This document shows, in pieces, positions 1-11,599 of a DNA stretch of 64,000 nt (the first letter of the stretch is position 1; every line of letters begins with the position of its first letter). This DNA is from Delphinapterus leucas. Taxonomy: Eukaryota > Chordata > Mammalia > Artiodactyla > Monodontidae. A program made the translations under genes and the position numbers. The notes beneath the pieces are model-generated. The model had not been told where the DNA came from. It worked only from the letters and a program-made list of their open reading frames with translations, and did not search any database. The DNA lies in assembly GCF_002288925.2 (NCBI RefSeq), contig NW_022098069.1:75417670-75481669 (forward strand), written 5' to 3'.

Positions 1-231
1 AGCTGGGTAGGTGGAGAGAGCACTGGATTGTGTCCTGGCTTTGTCCAACCACTCTTTGGTGTTCTTTGCAAGTACTTCACTTCTGAGTTTCACTTCTTTA
101 CCAATAAAATGTATTTAATAATACATTGCCTTCTAGGGATATTGTGAGCTATGTTTTGTTCATGGTACATATATTAGAATAGGGATTCAATAAATAGTAT
201 TTAAAGAGATTACATTTATCAACAATGACCT
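1..231. other. Unassigned AT-rich DNA
   Basis: No gene or confident repeat. A stretch near 160-195 with an 'attcaataaatagt'-type ending recalls the 3' end of old MIR/L2 elements but is too short to call. Confidence 0.5.
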
Positions 232-352
232 TAACCAGAGGTTCCCAGTCTTGGCTGCATATTGGAATAATTTAGGGAACTTCCAGAAAGCATCTTAAGA
301 ATGCTGATGTTTGTATCTCATCCTTAAGGATTCTGACTTAACTGGGCATGAA
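232..352. mobile_element. Old hAT-type MITE fragment
   Basis: The segment opens with a 'gaggttcccagtcttggctgcatat'-like terminus and continues through a diverged body with 'aagaatgctgatg' and 'gattctgacttaa'. This matches the layout of small Charlie-type hAT elements. The far end is eroded and no TSD is visible. Confidence 0.45.
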
Positions 353-1815
353 TATGAAACTTAACAGGAAAATCTGAGAAAAAGTAAGTATCAGTAACAA
401 AAGAGGAAATAATTGAGCAAGTGTAGTCTTCTCCAGAGAAGGCTTTATTAGTCTACCAATATGCTAACGAATAAATTTCCTTCATTTCCCAGAACAGAAA
501 GATTTCTACTGTTAGGTGTGGTTAGAAGTATTTTCAGGTTTCACCTGTTCCAATGTAGTTGACTTTCGAGAGGCTAACCAACAGAGGCAGATTTTCTGCA
601 TTTTAGAAGTCTCTTCTATGCATCAATTCTATGCTTTATATTGTGGTAGAATAGGTTATAAGTTTTATTCCTTGTAATGGTGTGGAAGAGATGGTGAGGA
701 TATCTAATATTGAGGATAAAGATTCTTAGAGCTCTTTTAAGTACTTCAGTTTAGTCTGTCTAATTAATATGCATCTCAAAAGAGACTGAGGCCCTGCTTT
801 GAAGATGTGAAACACAGCAAAAGCATTCCTGCCTAAGCCTTAAATCATAGGTTTGATGACTGGCAACGATATTTTTTACTATGTTAGGAGGAAAAGAAAT
901 AGGCTGAATTACAGCAGAAAGAATTGTAAATACATACTAGAGAAAGTGCAAGCTCAGTTTGAATCTTAAAACAATTTACTCTTTTTTTTCTGGCCTATCA
1001 CAAATAAGCCCTAATATTCTACCCTGGTTACCAGAAAAGAGATTGCATGGCAGAATTATATTCTCTAATACTGAACATCAAAGAGAAACCAAAAGGAGCA
1101 AAATTATTTTTAATAGATTCAGATTCCTGAGGTCTAGAATTTATTTTTTACATGAAGAACAACTATGTTGATATTTTGATTCTGTGAATAAAATACAATA
1201 TGTTACACTGCTGTGATTATTATCTGGAACCTCCAGATAAATGAATTATTTTACCCATATATTGTTTTTCCCATGAAACTACTTGAGGCTAATTGGAAAA
1301 TAATTAACTGCATTCATTTTCTCCCCATGAAAGTCTTTTGGTATTGCAGAAATATTTCTCTGTGAAATACATAATTGCTGAAATATTTTCCACTTAAAAT
1401 CATTCTAGTTACTTCGTGCCATTCTTAGGATAGAAATACTTGAAATATCATCATCTAAAGAGATTTTATTAAAGATCTTTAATTCAGTACATGTTAAGCA
1501 ACACCTATAAAGTATTTTAGGAATAGAAATTAAGGATCCAGACTATAATTAGAACATATAAAAATAATCATTGGTGAAATGTATCCGTTTTTGCTCTTCA
1601 TGTCAAATTCATATACTTGCAAACATGTCTGTGAATGCTGTTTTTATTTTTGTACTCAGCATTCATACAAGATCCCGTCACTGTCTGACATTCACTTCAA
1701 CCACTCAAATGGACTGTCTTTGTTGTTAAACACACCAACTGTTTCATGTAAACAAATCTAGTGATCACTTTTCAGTCCCCATCTTATTTGACTTCTCATT
1801 AGCATTTGATACAGT
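353..1815. other. Unassigned AT-rich DNA, no gene
   Basis: No open frame longer than about 70 codons, and those present (959-1171, 1579-1761) lack coding character. I recognise no repeat. Confidence 0.5.
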
Positions 1816-1831
1816 TAAGAGTCCTTTTTTG

Positions 1832-2038
1832 TTTTTTTTTTTTTTTGCAGTATGTGGGCCTCTCACTGTTGTGGCCTCTCCCGTTGTGGAGCACAGACTT
1901 AAGACGCGCAGGCTCAGCGGCCATGGCTCACGGGCCCAGCCGCTCTGTGGCATGTGGGATCCTCCCGGACCAGGGCACGAACCCGTGTCCCCTGCATCAG
2001 CAGGCAGACTCTCAACCACTGCGCCACCAGGGAAGACC
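1832..2038 (-). mobile_element. CHR-type tRNA-derived SINE (young subfamily)
   Basis: Minus-strand SINE: the A-tail is the T-run at the left, and the tRNA-like head, with box A 'tggcgcagtggttgag' and a box B-like 'ggttcgtgccc' in reverse complement, is at the right. A 16-bp direct repeat, TAAGAGTCCTTTTTTG, flanks it at 1816-1831 and 2039-2054, so this is a complete retrotransposed copy. Its short open frames are accidental. Confidence 0.93.
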
Positions 2039-2054
2039 TAAGAGTCCTTTTTTG

Positions 2055-2300
2055 AGATGTTCTCTTTGTTGATGTCCAGTAGTAAAAGACCACCTGTAGA
2101 TGAACAAATTGGGAATTTGCATACCTGGTCAGGAAAGAGACAGTACACCACGAGGAACTGTAGGGCATCTTAATTAGAGTGTGCTGAGAAGTTCTTGTTA
2201 TACGTTATGGACTTGTGTTAGGTGATTTGGAGGAAGGTTCAAGGAAATGAAATCTGTTCTAGACTGAGTGCTTTCAGGAAGCAGTGGGATTCTATGGCTC
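2055..2300. other. Unassigned unique DNA
   Basis: No gene or repeat recognised between the SINE and the L1. Confidence 0.5.
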
Positions 2301-2308
2301 TGTATCTT

Positions 2309-3133
2309 TTTCTAAAATTTTTATTGGAGTATAGTTGATTTACAATGTTGTGTTAGTTTCAGGTGTACAGCAAAGTGAATCAGTTACACATACATATATG
2401 TCCACGCTTTTTTTTTTTTAGATTCTTTTCCTACATAGGCCACTGCAGAGTACTGAGTAGAGTTCCCTGTGCTGTACAGTAGGTCCTTATTAGTTATCTA
2501 TTTTATATATAGTAATGCATATGTATCAATCCCAATCTCCTAATTTATCCTTCCCCCCCTTATCCCCTGGTAACCATAAGTTTGTTTCCTACATCTGTGA
2601 CTCTACTTCTGTTTTGTAAATAAGTTCATTTGTAACCTTTTTTTAGATTCCATGTATAAGCAATATCATATGATATTTGTCTGTGTCTGACTGCCTTCAC
2701 TCAGCATGACAATCTCTAGGTCCTTCCATGTTGCTGCAATTGGCATTATTTTGTTCTTTTTTATGGCTGAGTAATATTCCATTTTATATATGTACCACAT
2801 CTTCTTTATCCATTGCTCTGTTGATGGGCATTTAGGTTGCTTCCATGTCCTGGCTATTGTAAATAGTGTTGCAGTGAACACTGGGGTGCATGTATCTTTT
2901 CGAATTATGGTTTCCTCCAGGTATATGCCCAGGAGTAGGATTGCTGGATCATATGGTAGCTCTGTTTTTGGTTTTTTAAGGAACCTCCATACTGTTCTCC
3001 ATAGTGGCTGCCCCAATTTACGTTCCAACCAACAGTGTAGGAGGGTTCCCTTGTCTTCACACCCTCTCCAGCATTTATTGTTTATAGATTTTTTTGATAA
3101 TGGCCATTCTGACCAGCGTGAGGTGATACCTTG
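2309..3133 (-). mobile_element. 5'-truncated L1 (3' UTR and ORF2 end)
   Basis: Minus-strand L1 of about 825 bp. The 3' UTR lies at 2309-2665. The end of ORF2 is at 2666-3028 and encodes the typical L1 C-terminal phrase [13 protein letters not shown]. An 8-bp repeat, TGTATCTT, at 2301-2308 and 3134-3141 may be the target-site duplication. The 5' end is truncated, so it cannot encode a working reverse transcriptase. Confidence 0.9.
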
Positions 3134-3141
3134 TGTATCTT

Positions 3142-3680
3142 AATAATTTTTACTTTGTAGGTAGAAAGAATAGGGTGAGGCTAAAGCTATAATTCGTGAA
3201 GAAGCAGCTGTCATTCTTACTAGTTCAGAGTTGGGAAGTTTGGAAATATTCGTACTTTTCATAGTGTTCTTGAATGTGTCTGTGTTCAGACATGGTCAGA
3301 GAGTCTTCTTGTTTTTATCTCACTCCATCATGGTTATATAGTGACCTTGTCTCAAGCAGGTGTTCTTTGAAAGTGTCCACATTCAACAGGAAAACACCAT
3401 GGCCTAGCTCTGTCCCAGCTTATGGTTGTCAGGATCGCATTTTTCTTTCTCAAGATCATGGGTACCATATTCTCTGGTTTCTTTCTACCACTTTACTTGT
3501 TCCTTTTCAGTCTTCCTCACAGTATCTTTTTCTTCTGTATAATCTTTAATTCTTAGAGCTTGCAAAGCCTTATATCTGAATCATCTTTTATACTATCCTG
3601 TATTTCCTATGCAATTTCATTCTTTTTTATGACTTTAATTACCATCTGATATCTTCAGACCAGACTATTAAGTGTGTAAA
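3142..3680. other. Unassigned DNA, no gene
   Basis: Contains a 91-codon open frame (3274-3549) with no recognisable domain. No repeat recognised. Confidence 0.45.
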
Positions 3681-4473
3681 CGATGGGTTGGAAAACTACA
3701 GCCCGTAGGTCAAATACAACCCGAAGTCTGGTTTTGCCCATATATAAGATGGTTTTTATAGTTTTAAATGGTTAGAAAAAATTCAAAGATGAATAACATT
3801 TCATGACACATGAAAATTATGTAAAATTCAAGTTTGTAAACAAAGATCAACCAAAGACACTGCTCACCACCCAGTTCTACAAGGATTAAGTCATCAGCCA
3901 CTGCGGCAGCCTACCCACAGTGCAACTTGAGAGGAATTCAGGATGAAAAACAGGATGAGGCACGTTGAGCTTTGGATACAGAGGCCCTTAGGCAGATGTG
4001 TATTTCAGGAAGAATTTTAATGAACCCAGATTCTTGCATCTTCCCATACATAGAAAAGCACTAAAGTCATTAACTTGAGATATCTGTTCTTTGTGAATAG
4101 CAGTAATCTTTTACTAAGAATATATGCTCGACCTATGTGTTTCCTAGCCAGAAATCATATATAAACTGGCTTCTCCCCAATCTCTTATGAGCAGTTTCCT
4201 CAGAGCTACTGAGCAGGTGTCTCCTGAGCTATAGTCCTTACTTAGTAAGATCCCTGGATAAAACTTAAAAGTTATAACTCTCAGGTTGAACATTTTTCTT
4301 TAAGTCAACAAGTGTCCAGAGGTAAACTTTTATTGGAATCCAGGCATGTTTATTTGTTTAGGTATTTTCTGTGGGTGCCTTCTTTCTGTAAGAGCAGGGT
4401 TGAGTAGTTGCGATAGAGAGAGCCAAAATTATTTACTAGCTGTCCCTTTATAGAAAATGTTTGCCAACCCCTG
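3681..4473. mobile_element. hAT-type MITE split by a solo LTR
   Basis: The left part (3681-3841) begins with a 'gggttggaaaactacagcc'-type terminus. The right part (4322-4473) ends with its inverted counterpart 'gtttgccaacccctg'. Between them the known middle of this old MITE ('gtaaac...ttttattggaa') is interrupted by 480 bp of LTR. The family name is uncertain. Confidence 0.7.
3842..4321 (+). mobile_element. Solo LTR, class II (ERVK-like)
   Basis: A 480-bp segment inserted in the MITE and flanked by a 6-bp direct repeat GTAAAC (3836-3841 and 4322-4327), the TSD size of class II retroviruses. It holds a TATA box ('tatataaa' near 4158) and about 100 bp downstream a 'ggataaaac' polyadenylation-like signal (near 4257). 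The text resembles ruminant/cetacean ERVK-type LTRs such as BTLTR1, from memory. The TG/CA ends are not intact. No internal viral genes are present. Confidence 0.65.
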
Positions 4474-4985
4474 CTCTAAAATCATGCATTTAACTAATAT
4501 GTGAGATTTTTCAGTTGAATATTTTAGTCATCTTTAAATATTTAAAAGAGAAATTTTATTCACTTCCAATCCATACTTACACCTGTCCATCTTAATATAC
4601 GGGGCCACTGTCTACACAGTTACTCTCCTCTACCCTGTATTTCTAGTCCTTCTGGAAAACCATTGTTTCTACTTCCTGACTATATTGCAGATAAGTCAGT
4701 TGGTCTCCATTTTTTTTCTGCCATCACTCTGTATCATACCATCATCACCTTGTGGCTGGTCTACTCAAACAGGCTTCTTATCAGTTTCCCACCTGTGTGG
4801 CTCTAAGTCCCCAAACTATGATATTTTCTATCATTACATCTGGTCTGTTTTTTTTATAGCAATTACCATAATTTTTATGTGAATATTTGGGTTTAAATTC
4901 TATATCTTTATTTTACTTATTTATTATCTATCCAAAGTAATAAGCTCTAAGAAGGTGAATTCATGCCTTTTAGTTCAATAGTGGA
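4474..4985. other. Unassigned DNA, no gene
   Basis: Holds only a 65-codon open frame (4685-4882). No repeat recognised. Confidence 0.45.
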
Positions 4986-4995
4986 TATAAACACT

Positions 4996-5205
4996 TTGTT
5001 TTTTTTTTTTTGCGGTACGCGGGCCCCTCACTCTTGTGGCCTCTCCTGCTGCGGAGCACTGGCTCCGGACGCGCAGGCCCAGCGGCCATGGCTCACGGGC
5101 CCAGCCGCCCCGCAGCATGTGGGATCCTCCCGGACCGGGGCACAAACCCGCGTCCCCTGCATCAGCAGGTGGACTCCCAACCACTGCGCCACCAGGGAAG
5201 CCCGT
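4996..5205 (-). mobile_element. CHR-type tRNA-derived SINE (young)
   Basis: Minus-strand copy with a T-run at the left and the tRNA-like head at the right. Direct repeats TATAAACACT at 4986-4995 and 5206-5215. Confidence 0.93.
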
Positions 5206-5215
5206 TATAAACACT

Positions 5216-5699
5216 GTGAACTGTGACTGGTATGGAGTGGAAGGCCATTAAGTATCTTTTTAACCAGTGACCAACTTGCGTAGAGACCACAAACAAAGAA
5301 GTATTGATACAATTACCCCCCAGCCACATGCACCAAATCCATTTCTAAGGAAAAAAATATAGTAATGCATATTCAGCTGATGAGCATATACATGTTCATT
5401 AGTTGAGTGTGCATCATTTTAACTTTGAACCACATCTATAGGAGAGTTTGTTTGCTTTGGGAAGGACGAGATGATTCTGATTTTATCTTGATTTTTAAGA
5501 ATTAGAATTTGGTCAGCTTTCGTTGTTGTTGTTAGTGGTAGTGGTGATGGTGACCTTTTCCCTAGCAAAACAAAACAAGCAATTCACTTACATCATTCTT
5601 ATGACTCAAGAGCTATCTCAAAGTGCACTAGTCATTTACTTGATAATTTCTTGTCAAGCACCAGTGTACATTTTCACTTTCTTTTTTTATTTTATTTTT
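5216..5699. other. Unassigned DNA with short GTT/GGT-rich run
   Basis: A low-complexity run (about 5522-5555, 'gttgttgttagtggtagtgg') is the only local feature. No gene. Confidence 0.45.
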
Positions 5700-5869
5700 T
5701 TTCTGCTTTTTTTTTTAACATCTTTATTGGAGTATAATTGCTTTACAATGGTGTGTTAGTTTCTGCTTTATAACAAAGTGAATCAGCTATACATATATCC
5801 CCATATCTCCTCCCTCTTGCGTCTCCCTCCCAATCCCACCCCTCTAAGTGGTCACAAAGCACTGAGCTG
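5700..5869 (-). mobile_element. Very short 5'-truncated L1 3' end
   Basis: Minus-strand L1 3' terminus ('tctttattggagtataattg' onward), ending abruptly at 'cactgagctga'. A T-rich tail precedes it at the left. The text is that of cetartiodactyl L1 3' UTRs. Confidence 0.85.
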
Positions 5870-6415
5870 ACATTTTATACAGGAAACAACTATCCAGTTA
5901 TTTTTATGTGGATTTTAAATAGGAACTTAAAAAATCTTCCAAAATAATACTGAAATAAGAATGTAAACTAACTGTAGATAAGCCCTGTTTTTGTGTATTC
6001 AGCAATTGGGAGAAACTGCAGAATGTGTGAATTAGGTTTTAGGTAGAACCAACATGCATGGTGAAAATGGCCATAGGATATGGCATGAGGTAGGCCACTT
6101 GAGAACAGTTTTGTAAAGTGATAGGGAAAGGGGCCAGACAGCAGTTCTTTACAGATAAATTACCTGATAAGAAAAAAGGCAGTGAGTTGGCAGTAAAAGG
6201 GAGAACAAAAATGGGGTGATAGACAGTTGGAGAATCAAATATAGCAGGAAAGGAGAGGTAACGTTCTCAGTGTTTGAAGGCAGAAGAAAAGATATCACTA
6301 AAGTGGAAAAAATTAAATTTGGCAGAGAGGGAGGAAAACATAAGAACCATACCACTCAGAAGCTTAAGTGTCTTCCCAAGTTTTGAATAATAATTTGGAT
6401 TTCAAAAAATGTTTC
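5870..6415. other. Unassigned DNA, no gene
   Basis: No coding frame of note and no recognised repeat. Confidence 0.4.
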
Positions 6416-6417
6416 TA

Positions 6418-6545
6418 TATAATTTACATCATATGACCCTCACAAAAACTGTGTACGTCTGAGTAAACTGAGACAGGTGGTTCTATTCCCATTTCACAGA
6501 TTAGGAAACAGAAGCTCAGTTCCTAGGGTCATGCAGTGGAAAACG
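6418..6545 (+). mobile_element. MIR SINE fragment
   Basis: Core and 3' half of MIR: 'cccatttcacagattaggaaac' followed by 'gctcag...gtcatgcagtgga'. Diverged and without TSD. Confidence 0.65.
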
Positions 6546-6774
6546 AACATAACGGAGAACAGAAGTGTTCTCACTCCTACGTTTTTATACTTTTCTATAC
6601 CATGTGGACAGTGTGGTGTTAATCTTTAAACAGGAGGAGATCGAAATCTGCTGTGAGGAAGCGTTTAAGGTAGTCACTTTTCCCGCTCACTTAAACTATT
6701 ACCACATTTAAGTGAATTTCAGTAAGTCAGAAGTCTTGAAGGAGATGACTCATGAAGAAGCATGGGTAGAATTC

Positions 6775-7160
6775 ATTTATTTTTTGAATTACTGGACATA
6801 CACCATGCTCCAAATGTTGGAGATACAATGGTGAGTAAAAATAGCCAGAGACCCAGCCTTAATGAAGCTCATTCTCTAGTGGACAGGATCAGCTTTTAAT
6901 CAAGTAACAAAATTAAGTATTTGAGGACAAAGTCAAATATGAAGGTGGCATCAGGATTGCTGTGTAAACGTGTTACATGGGGCCTCACTGAGCCTACAGA
7001 GAGAGGATATGTTTGCTTCATGAGAGGATGACAATTGATCTAATCTCTAAAGGAGGAATAAAAGTGAAATATCTGAGAGAGAGTGGTCCTGGAGCCTTTT
7101 AGGAAGGCTCTTACATATGAAGAAATGAAAGGATCTGATATGACCAGAAAAATTTTAGTT
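6775..7160 (+). mobile_element. Old mammalian interspersed repeat (LINE-like)
   Basis: Carries the run 'ccatgctccaaatgttggagatacaatggtgag...aatgaagctcattctctagtgg', then a 'catgagaggatgac' segment. The same arrangement recurs at 8812, 16960, 18230, 36236 and 47166. This is a widespread old mammalian repeat that I do not name with confidence. Confidence 0.55.
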
Positions 7161-7297
7161 TTCTAATGTTTGTGTGCCCTGAATTATAACCAACATATAG
7201 AATTCTCTCTTCATTTTAAATAATTATGTAATGATATCAAGCCATGTAATTCTGATTCAACATTTTTCCTCAAGGGATGGCTTAAAAATAGAGAATA

Positions 7298-7486
7298 GGG
7301 CTTCCCTGGTGGCGCAGTGGTTGAGAGTCCGCCTGCCGGTGCAGGGGACATGGGTTCGTGCCCCGGTCCGGGAAGATCCCACATGCCGCGGAGCGGCTGG
7401 GCCCGTGAGCCATGGCCGCTGGGCCTGCGCGTCCGGAGCCTGTGTTCCACAACGGGAGAGGCCACAACAGTGAGAGGCCCACGTAA

Positions 7487-7509
<23 letters not shown>
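7298..7509 (+). mobile_element. CHR-type tRNA-derived SINE (young)
   Basis: Plus-strand copy: tRNA-like head at the left ('gggcttccctggtggcgcag') and a pure A-tail of over 20 residues at the right. Direct repeats AAAATAGAGAATA at 7285-7297 and 7510-7522. The long pure tail suggests recent insertion. Confidence 0.95.
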
Positions 7510-7517
<8 letters not shown>

Positions 7518-7554
7518 GAATAAAAATGACTGCTGTAAAATATTAATTTCTGCT

Positions 7555-7635
7555 AGAATATATATATTTGTGTATATTTATGTATATAAAATAGTAGACT
7601 GTGTATAATGGTATAATATATATAATAATATTCTA
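7555..7635. repeat. AT-rich low-complexity tract
   Basis: Imperfect (TA)n and 'tatataa' runs. Confidence 0.7.
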
Positions 7636-7929
7636 GCAAAGTCTTAAATAGTGTTTTTGCACATGATAAGCAGTCATGAAATAATGATTAGCTAATGCTT
7701 TCAACATATATTTATTGAAAACCTGGTAAGTATAATATATACAAACACCTTGCTGAATGCTACTGTAAGCTTCTTATCCTCTGTTTGACCAAAGAATGGT
7801 CAAGGCATGTTTTGAAGCAATTCTTCTTGCCACGAAAAAGGCATTACCATATGTGTTTGATGTACTTACAAAGTCTAGATTTATGCTGTCTTTTTTGCCT
7901 TAGCCTCAGGCAGGGCAGGACAAATCCAT

Positions 7930-8120
7930 TCTTGCAGTGGTATAGTGATGAAAATGTTCCTTATCTGTGTTGTCCCTAATGGCAGTCATGAGCTACATGT
8001 GGCTATTGGGCACTTGGAATGTGGTGAGTGCAACTGAGAATTGAATCTTAATTTATTTAATTTTAATTAATTTTAATTTAAAAAGCTACATGTGACTAGT
8101 AGCAACTGTACTGAAGTGAC
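7930..8120. mobile_element. hAT-type MITE (MER3-like group)
   Basis: Contains 'tgttgtccctaatggcag', 'ctacatgtggctattgggcacttgg' split over a few changes, then 'aagctacatgtgactagtag'. These are inverted halves typical of small Charlie-type MITEs. Ends are eroded. Confidence 0.6.
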
Positions 8121-8805
8121 ACTTCAGAGGGATTCAGGAAAAGACTTTGAGTTCCCACAGCAATACTTTTGATACATTTGACATGAACTTGGTATTTCTC
8201 GTATCTGGTGGCCTGGATATAATTGAAAGAGATGTTTTCTTAGTATGAGGGAGAACTTATCTTAAGGTAAAAAAAAGTAGGTGTGAACAGAAGCTCATTT
8301 TCCCAACTCACTTGGGGAATAACAGCTGAACTTGTTTATATCAAAAAATCTGCCAAAACATGTAGATAGAATTGCACAGAAAGTGATTTTTTTCAATGAC
8401 CCAAAAGAGTCAAAGTAAACAGTTTTCTTTATGCCTACCATTTGAGTAACAGCCACTTACGAAGAGACAGAAACCATAAAAGTAAACGAAGTAAAATTAA
8501 TTTTATAATAAACACCCAGAAAAATCTAGTGGTCATATAAAGAAGCAGATGGAAGATTAATATATGGTCAGCCAACTCATTTCTCTCCATCATATCCAAT
8601 ATTTAGAGTTTCTAAGAGACATCCATTCTCTCTAAAATATTTATATTTGAATGTGAATGCCTGCAATTTAACATGTTCATTCAAAAGGTAGAAAAAGAGT
8701 GTATAAAGTGAAAAGTATATTTATCTTCCCTGTTTGTATGATAGCCATCTAGTACTACTGCTTAGAGATTGTGCTTACCGTCAGTTTTCTCTTTCTGCAA
8801 AATTT
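8121..8805. other. Unassigned DNA, no gene
   Basis: No coding frame or repeat recognised. Confidence 0.4.
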
Positions 8806-8811
8806 CAGATA

Positions 8812-9280
8812 TATTTAATTTACTTCTTCAGCATATTTACTGAGTGCCTATTATATGCTAAGCATTGTTCTAAGTGCTGGTTTATTAAAGTGGAAATAAA
8901 AAACAATTTAAAATTTCTTAAAGAAACTGCATTCCAAGGGAAGAAAATAGTCAATAAGCAAAATAAATAAGAAAAACAGATGCTATTTTAAATAGTGATA
9001 CGTGCTACAGATTTTTAAAAATAATTTTAAAAGAGGTGACAATGTTGAAGGAGGAAAGGGAATAAGAATTGCCTCAGCTGGGGAAGGAGTTTACATTTTA
9101 AATAAGATGAGCACAGAAGGATTTTCAGAGTTTTATTTTCATCAAAGACTTGAAGGAAATAAGGGAGCAAGACATGTTTAGGCAGAGAACTGCATGTGCA
9201 AAGATCTTAAGGTAAGAGCTTGTCCAACACCTTCCGGGAAAGCATCTTTACCATGTGGCTGGAGCAGGGATCAAAAGGCA
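8812..9280 (+). mobile_element. Old mammalian interspersed repeat (LINE-like)
   Basis: Starts 'tttactgagtgcctattat', runs through 'aagaggtgacaatgttgaag' and 'actgcatgtgcaaagatctt', and is cut by a SINE. Same family as 6775-7160 and better preserved. Confidence 0.6.
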
Positions 9281-9289
9281 GAGGCTTTT

Positions 9290-9497
9290 GTTTTGTTTTG
9301 TTTTGTTTTTTTCTTTTTTTGCGGTACGCGTGCCTCTCACTGTTGTGGCCTCTCCCCTTGCGGAGCACAGGCTCAGCGGCCATGGCCCCGGGGCCCAGCC
9401 GCTCCGCAGCATGTGGGATCTTCCTGGACCGGGGCACGAACCCGTGTGCCCTGCATCGGCAGGTGGACTCTCAACCACTGCGCCACCAGGGAAGCCC
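9290..9497 (-). mobile_element. CHR-type SINE with 15-bp internal deletion
   Basis: Minus-strand copy with T-rich tail '(gtttt)n' and direct repeats CAGAGGCTTTT at 9279-9289 and 9498-9508. Compared with the other young copies it lacks about 15 bp in the body, between two GGCTC motifs, which looks like a microhomology deletion. Confidence 0.92.
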
Positions 9498-9508
9498 CAG
9501 AGGCTTTT

Positions 9509-10012
9509 TATGTCAAGTAATTAATACACCAGTCTACTGATAGCTGTTACTATTCTATGTTGTATGTATATATATATTTTTTCCATCAAATTTTTTATGT
9601 CTCTAGGTTTGGTAAATAGGGCTTCCATCTCTGTAGTACCACTCACCTCTATTAACTGCACATTAACTTCAAATAAAATAATTACACATTAGAGTATGAT
9701 TATTTCTCTTATGGAATATGTTGTGTAATGCTTACAAAAATAGCAAAGCTAGTTTCTGCTCCAATGTTCTTTTCAAAAGCAAGTTCATCTTGTAATATAA
9801 GATTCTGTCCTATGTAAGACAGATTGTTTTGCGCTGAATACAGTTTCATAAAAACTTACCAAATTTTAATTTACTTGATCATAGTAACATTATTGGCCAC
9901 TGTTATTTTTACAGAGAAGAAAGGCTTATGGAAGAGAACATCTCATTAGTTTGGTTTATTAATGGGGACATCAGAGTCTAGAGAGAGGTAAAATGATGTG
10001 CCCAGGACTCAT
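9509..10012. other. Unassigned DNA, no gene
   Basis: No coding frame or repeat recognised. Confidence 0.4.
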
Positions 10013-10225
10013 ATGAGTGATGATAGTTACAGCTAGCATTATTGTGTCCATGCTATAGGATAGCCATTGTCTAAACACTTTACAAGCACTATCTAATTTT
10101 AAACCTCGCAACAACTTTGAGAGGCAGCCATTATTACTATTTTACTAATGAGGAAACAGGGAAATAAGTAACTCCTGCAAAGTCACAGAGCAGGTAAATG
10201 GTACAGCTAAGATCCTATCTAGATG
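10013..10225 (+). mobile_element. MIR SINE
   Basis: Nearly full-length MIR: 'gctagcattattg', 'aaacactttacaagcac', 'tttactaatgaggaaac', 'aaagtcacagagcagg' in the correct order. Confidence 0.85.
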
Positions 10226-11185
10226 ATTATACCTCAGAAAGAACTCACACTGATAATTGTTTGCTAACACTGCTAGAGTTCCATGGTCAGGAATGTCCTA
10301 TTACAAACAAGAAGGGCAGAGAGGTATCCTGGGAAGAGAGTAAGCTTTCACTGTGATCATATGTTGGATTGAATTTCGCTTCCATATAAGAACTGAATAT
10401 TTTGGAGCAAGCTACATAACTTTCCATATGTTTCCAGCTGTGAAAATTGAGGAACCAAATTATAGCTCCATATTTGGTTATTGGGACCTTGACTTTATCC
10501 AGTATGGGTAAAAGTTTGAAGCCTGATCAGGCATCCCAATTATATTCTTATAGAGCAAATAAAAGAAGCTTTTCAGAGATGAACACCTTTATATGCCTAA
10601 CAAGAACATAGATCATTATATTAAAACTAAGACTCAAAATTTTAAATGAAATTTTAGTACAATATCAATAGAAAACCCCAAGTATCTACTTATTTTAAGA
10701 TTTTAAAAAGTATATTGAATTTAATAAGGTGTTCATTAATTTGTCCCATCTGCCTACTTTTCATTTCTTTCTTTTTACGTACACTTGACGTTTTAATTAT
10801 GTTCAGTGAAGAAAGTTCATGTTATCAGTATGGATCATAGCGTATGTACATTGTAAATGACATTTAAAAAGTAACTATTTTGTTTGCACATGCGGACCTA
10901 TAAACTCCAAGTTAGGTTCATAATAGTCACTCAGTATTTATATTACATATAATTTGGTATTTTTTTCAAATTTACAATAAATTTACTTTTATAGGGTAAA
11001 ATAGCTTTGAATAGGCTAGTAATCTGAAGTCATGACTGATTTTGATTGCTTCTACCAAGAAGCAAAGTTCCTGTTACCTTGATTGCTGTATTTTGCCAAA
11101 CATCTTTTTTTAACCCATTCTTTTATATATGAAAATGATATGATTTACCCACTGTGAGTAGAAACGCTTCAAGTTATTTTTACAT
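10226..11185. other. Unassigned AT-rich DNA, no gene
   Basis: No coding frame above 60 codons and no recognised repeat. Confidence 0.45.
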
Positions 11186-11189
11186 TTTT

Positions 11190-11400
11190 AGTAGTGAATT
11201 TACAATTAGCATCCAGCCTCCCACACCGAGACCCCTGGTGATCAATTGAATGCATTTACTGGATCACCAGCTGAGATTACAAGGTGTAATCTGTGGCTGG
11301 GGATGGGAGAATACTCTGTGTAAATTTAATTTACCCGTGTGAGGATCAAAAGCTCATTAATACTCCATTCTTTCCAACTGAGCTAAAAGCTTGAAGCAAT
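11190..11400. other. Possible conserved non-coding block
   Basis: A repeat-free stretch of balanced composition in AT-rich surroundings. It holds motifs such as CAGCTG, 'ggtgtaatc' and 'gctcattaat'. The look recalls developmental enhancers, but conservation cannot be seen from one sequence. Confidence 0.2.
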
Positions 11401-11512
11401 TAGTATTTGAAAAAATATTTTCTTTCTTTATTTTTTCAGTTTGTAATCTGCGTTGGTTCCATTTTAAGTACTGATAGGATGTATTTTAAAATCATGGACT
11501 GTATCTTAGGTC

Positions 11513-11595
11513 TTGTTGTTGTTGTTTTGGATTACTATTCCCTAACAGTTTTTATTCCCTAACAATTTGTATAGCAACTTAAACAACAACAACAA
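11513..11595. repeat. Inverted repeat: (TTG)n and (AAC)n arms
   Basis: Arms 11513-11527 (TTGTTGTTGTTGTTT) and 11581-11595 are perfect reverse complements over 15 bp with a 53-base loop. The loop holds a 12-bp direct repeat TATTCCCTAACA at 11536 and 11553. Confidence 0.85.
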
Positions 11596-11599
11596 AAAG

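Noticed and set aside
2666..3028. 120-codon frame as a possible gene
   Set aside because: It is the C-terminal end of L1 ORF2 in a 5'-truncated copy.
7298..7380. tRNA gene-like box A and box B
   Set aside because: These belong to the tRNA-derived head of the SINE; the full cloverleaf and acceptor stem are absent.
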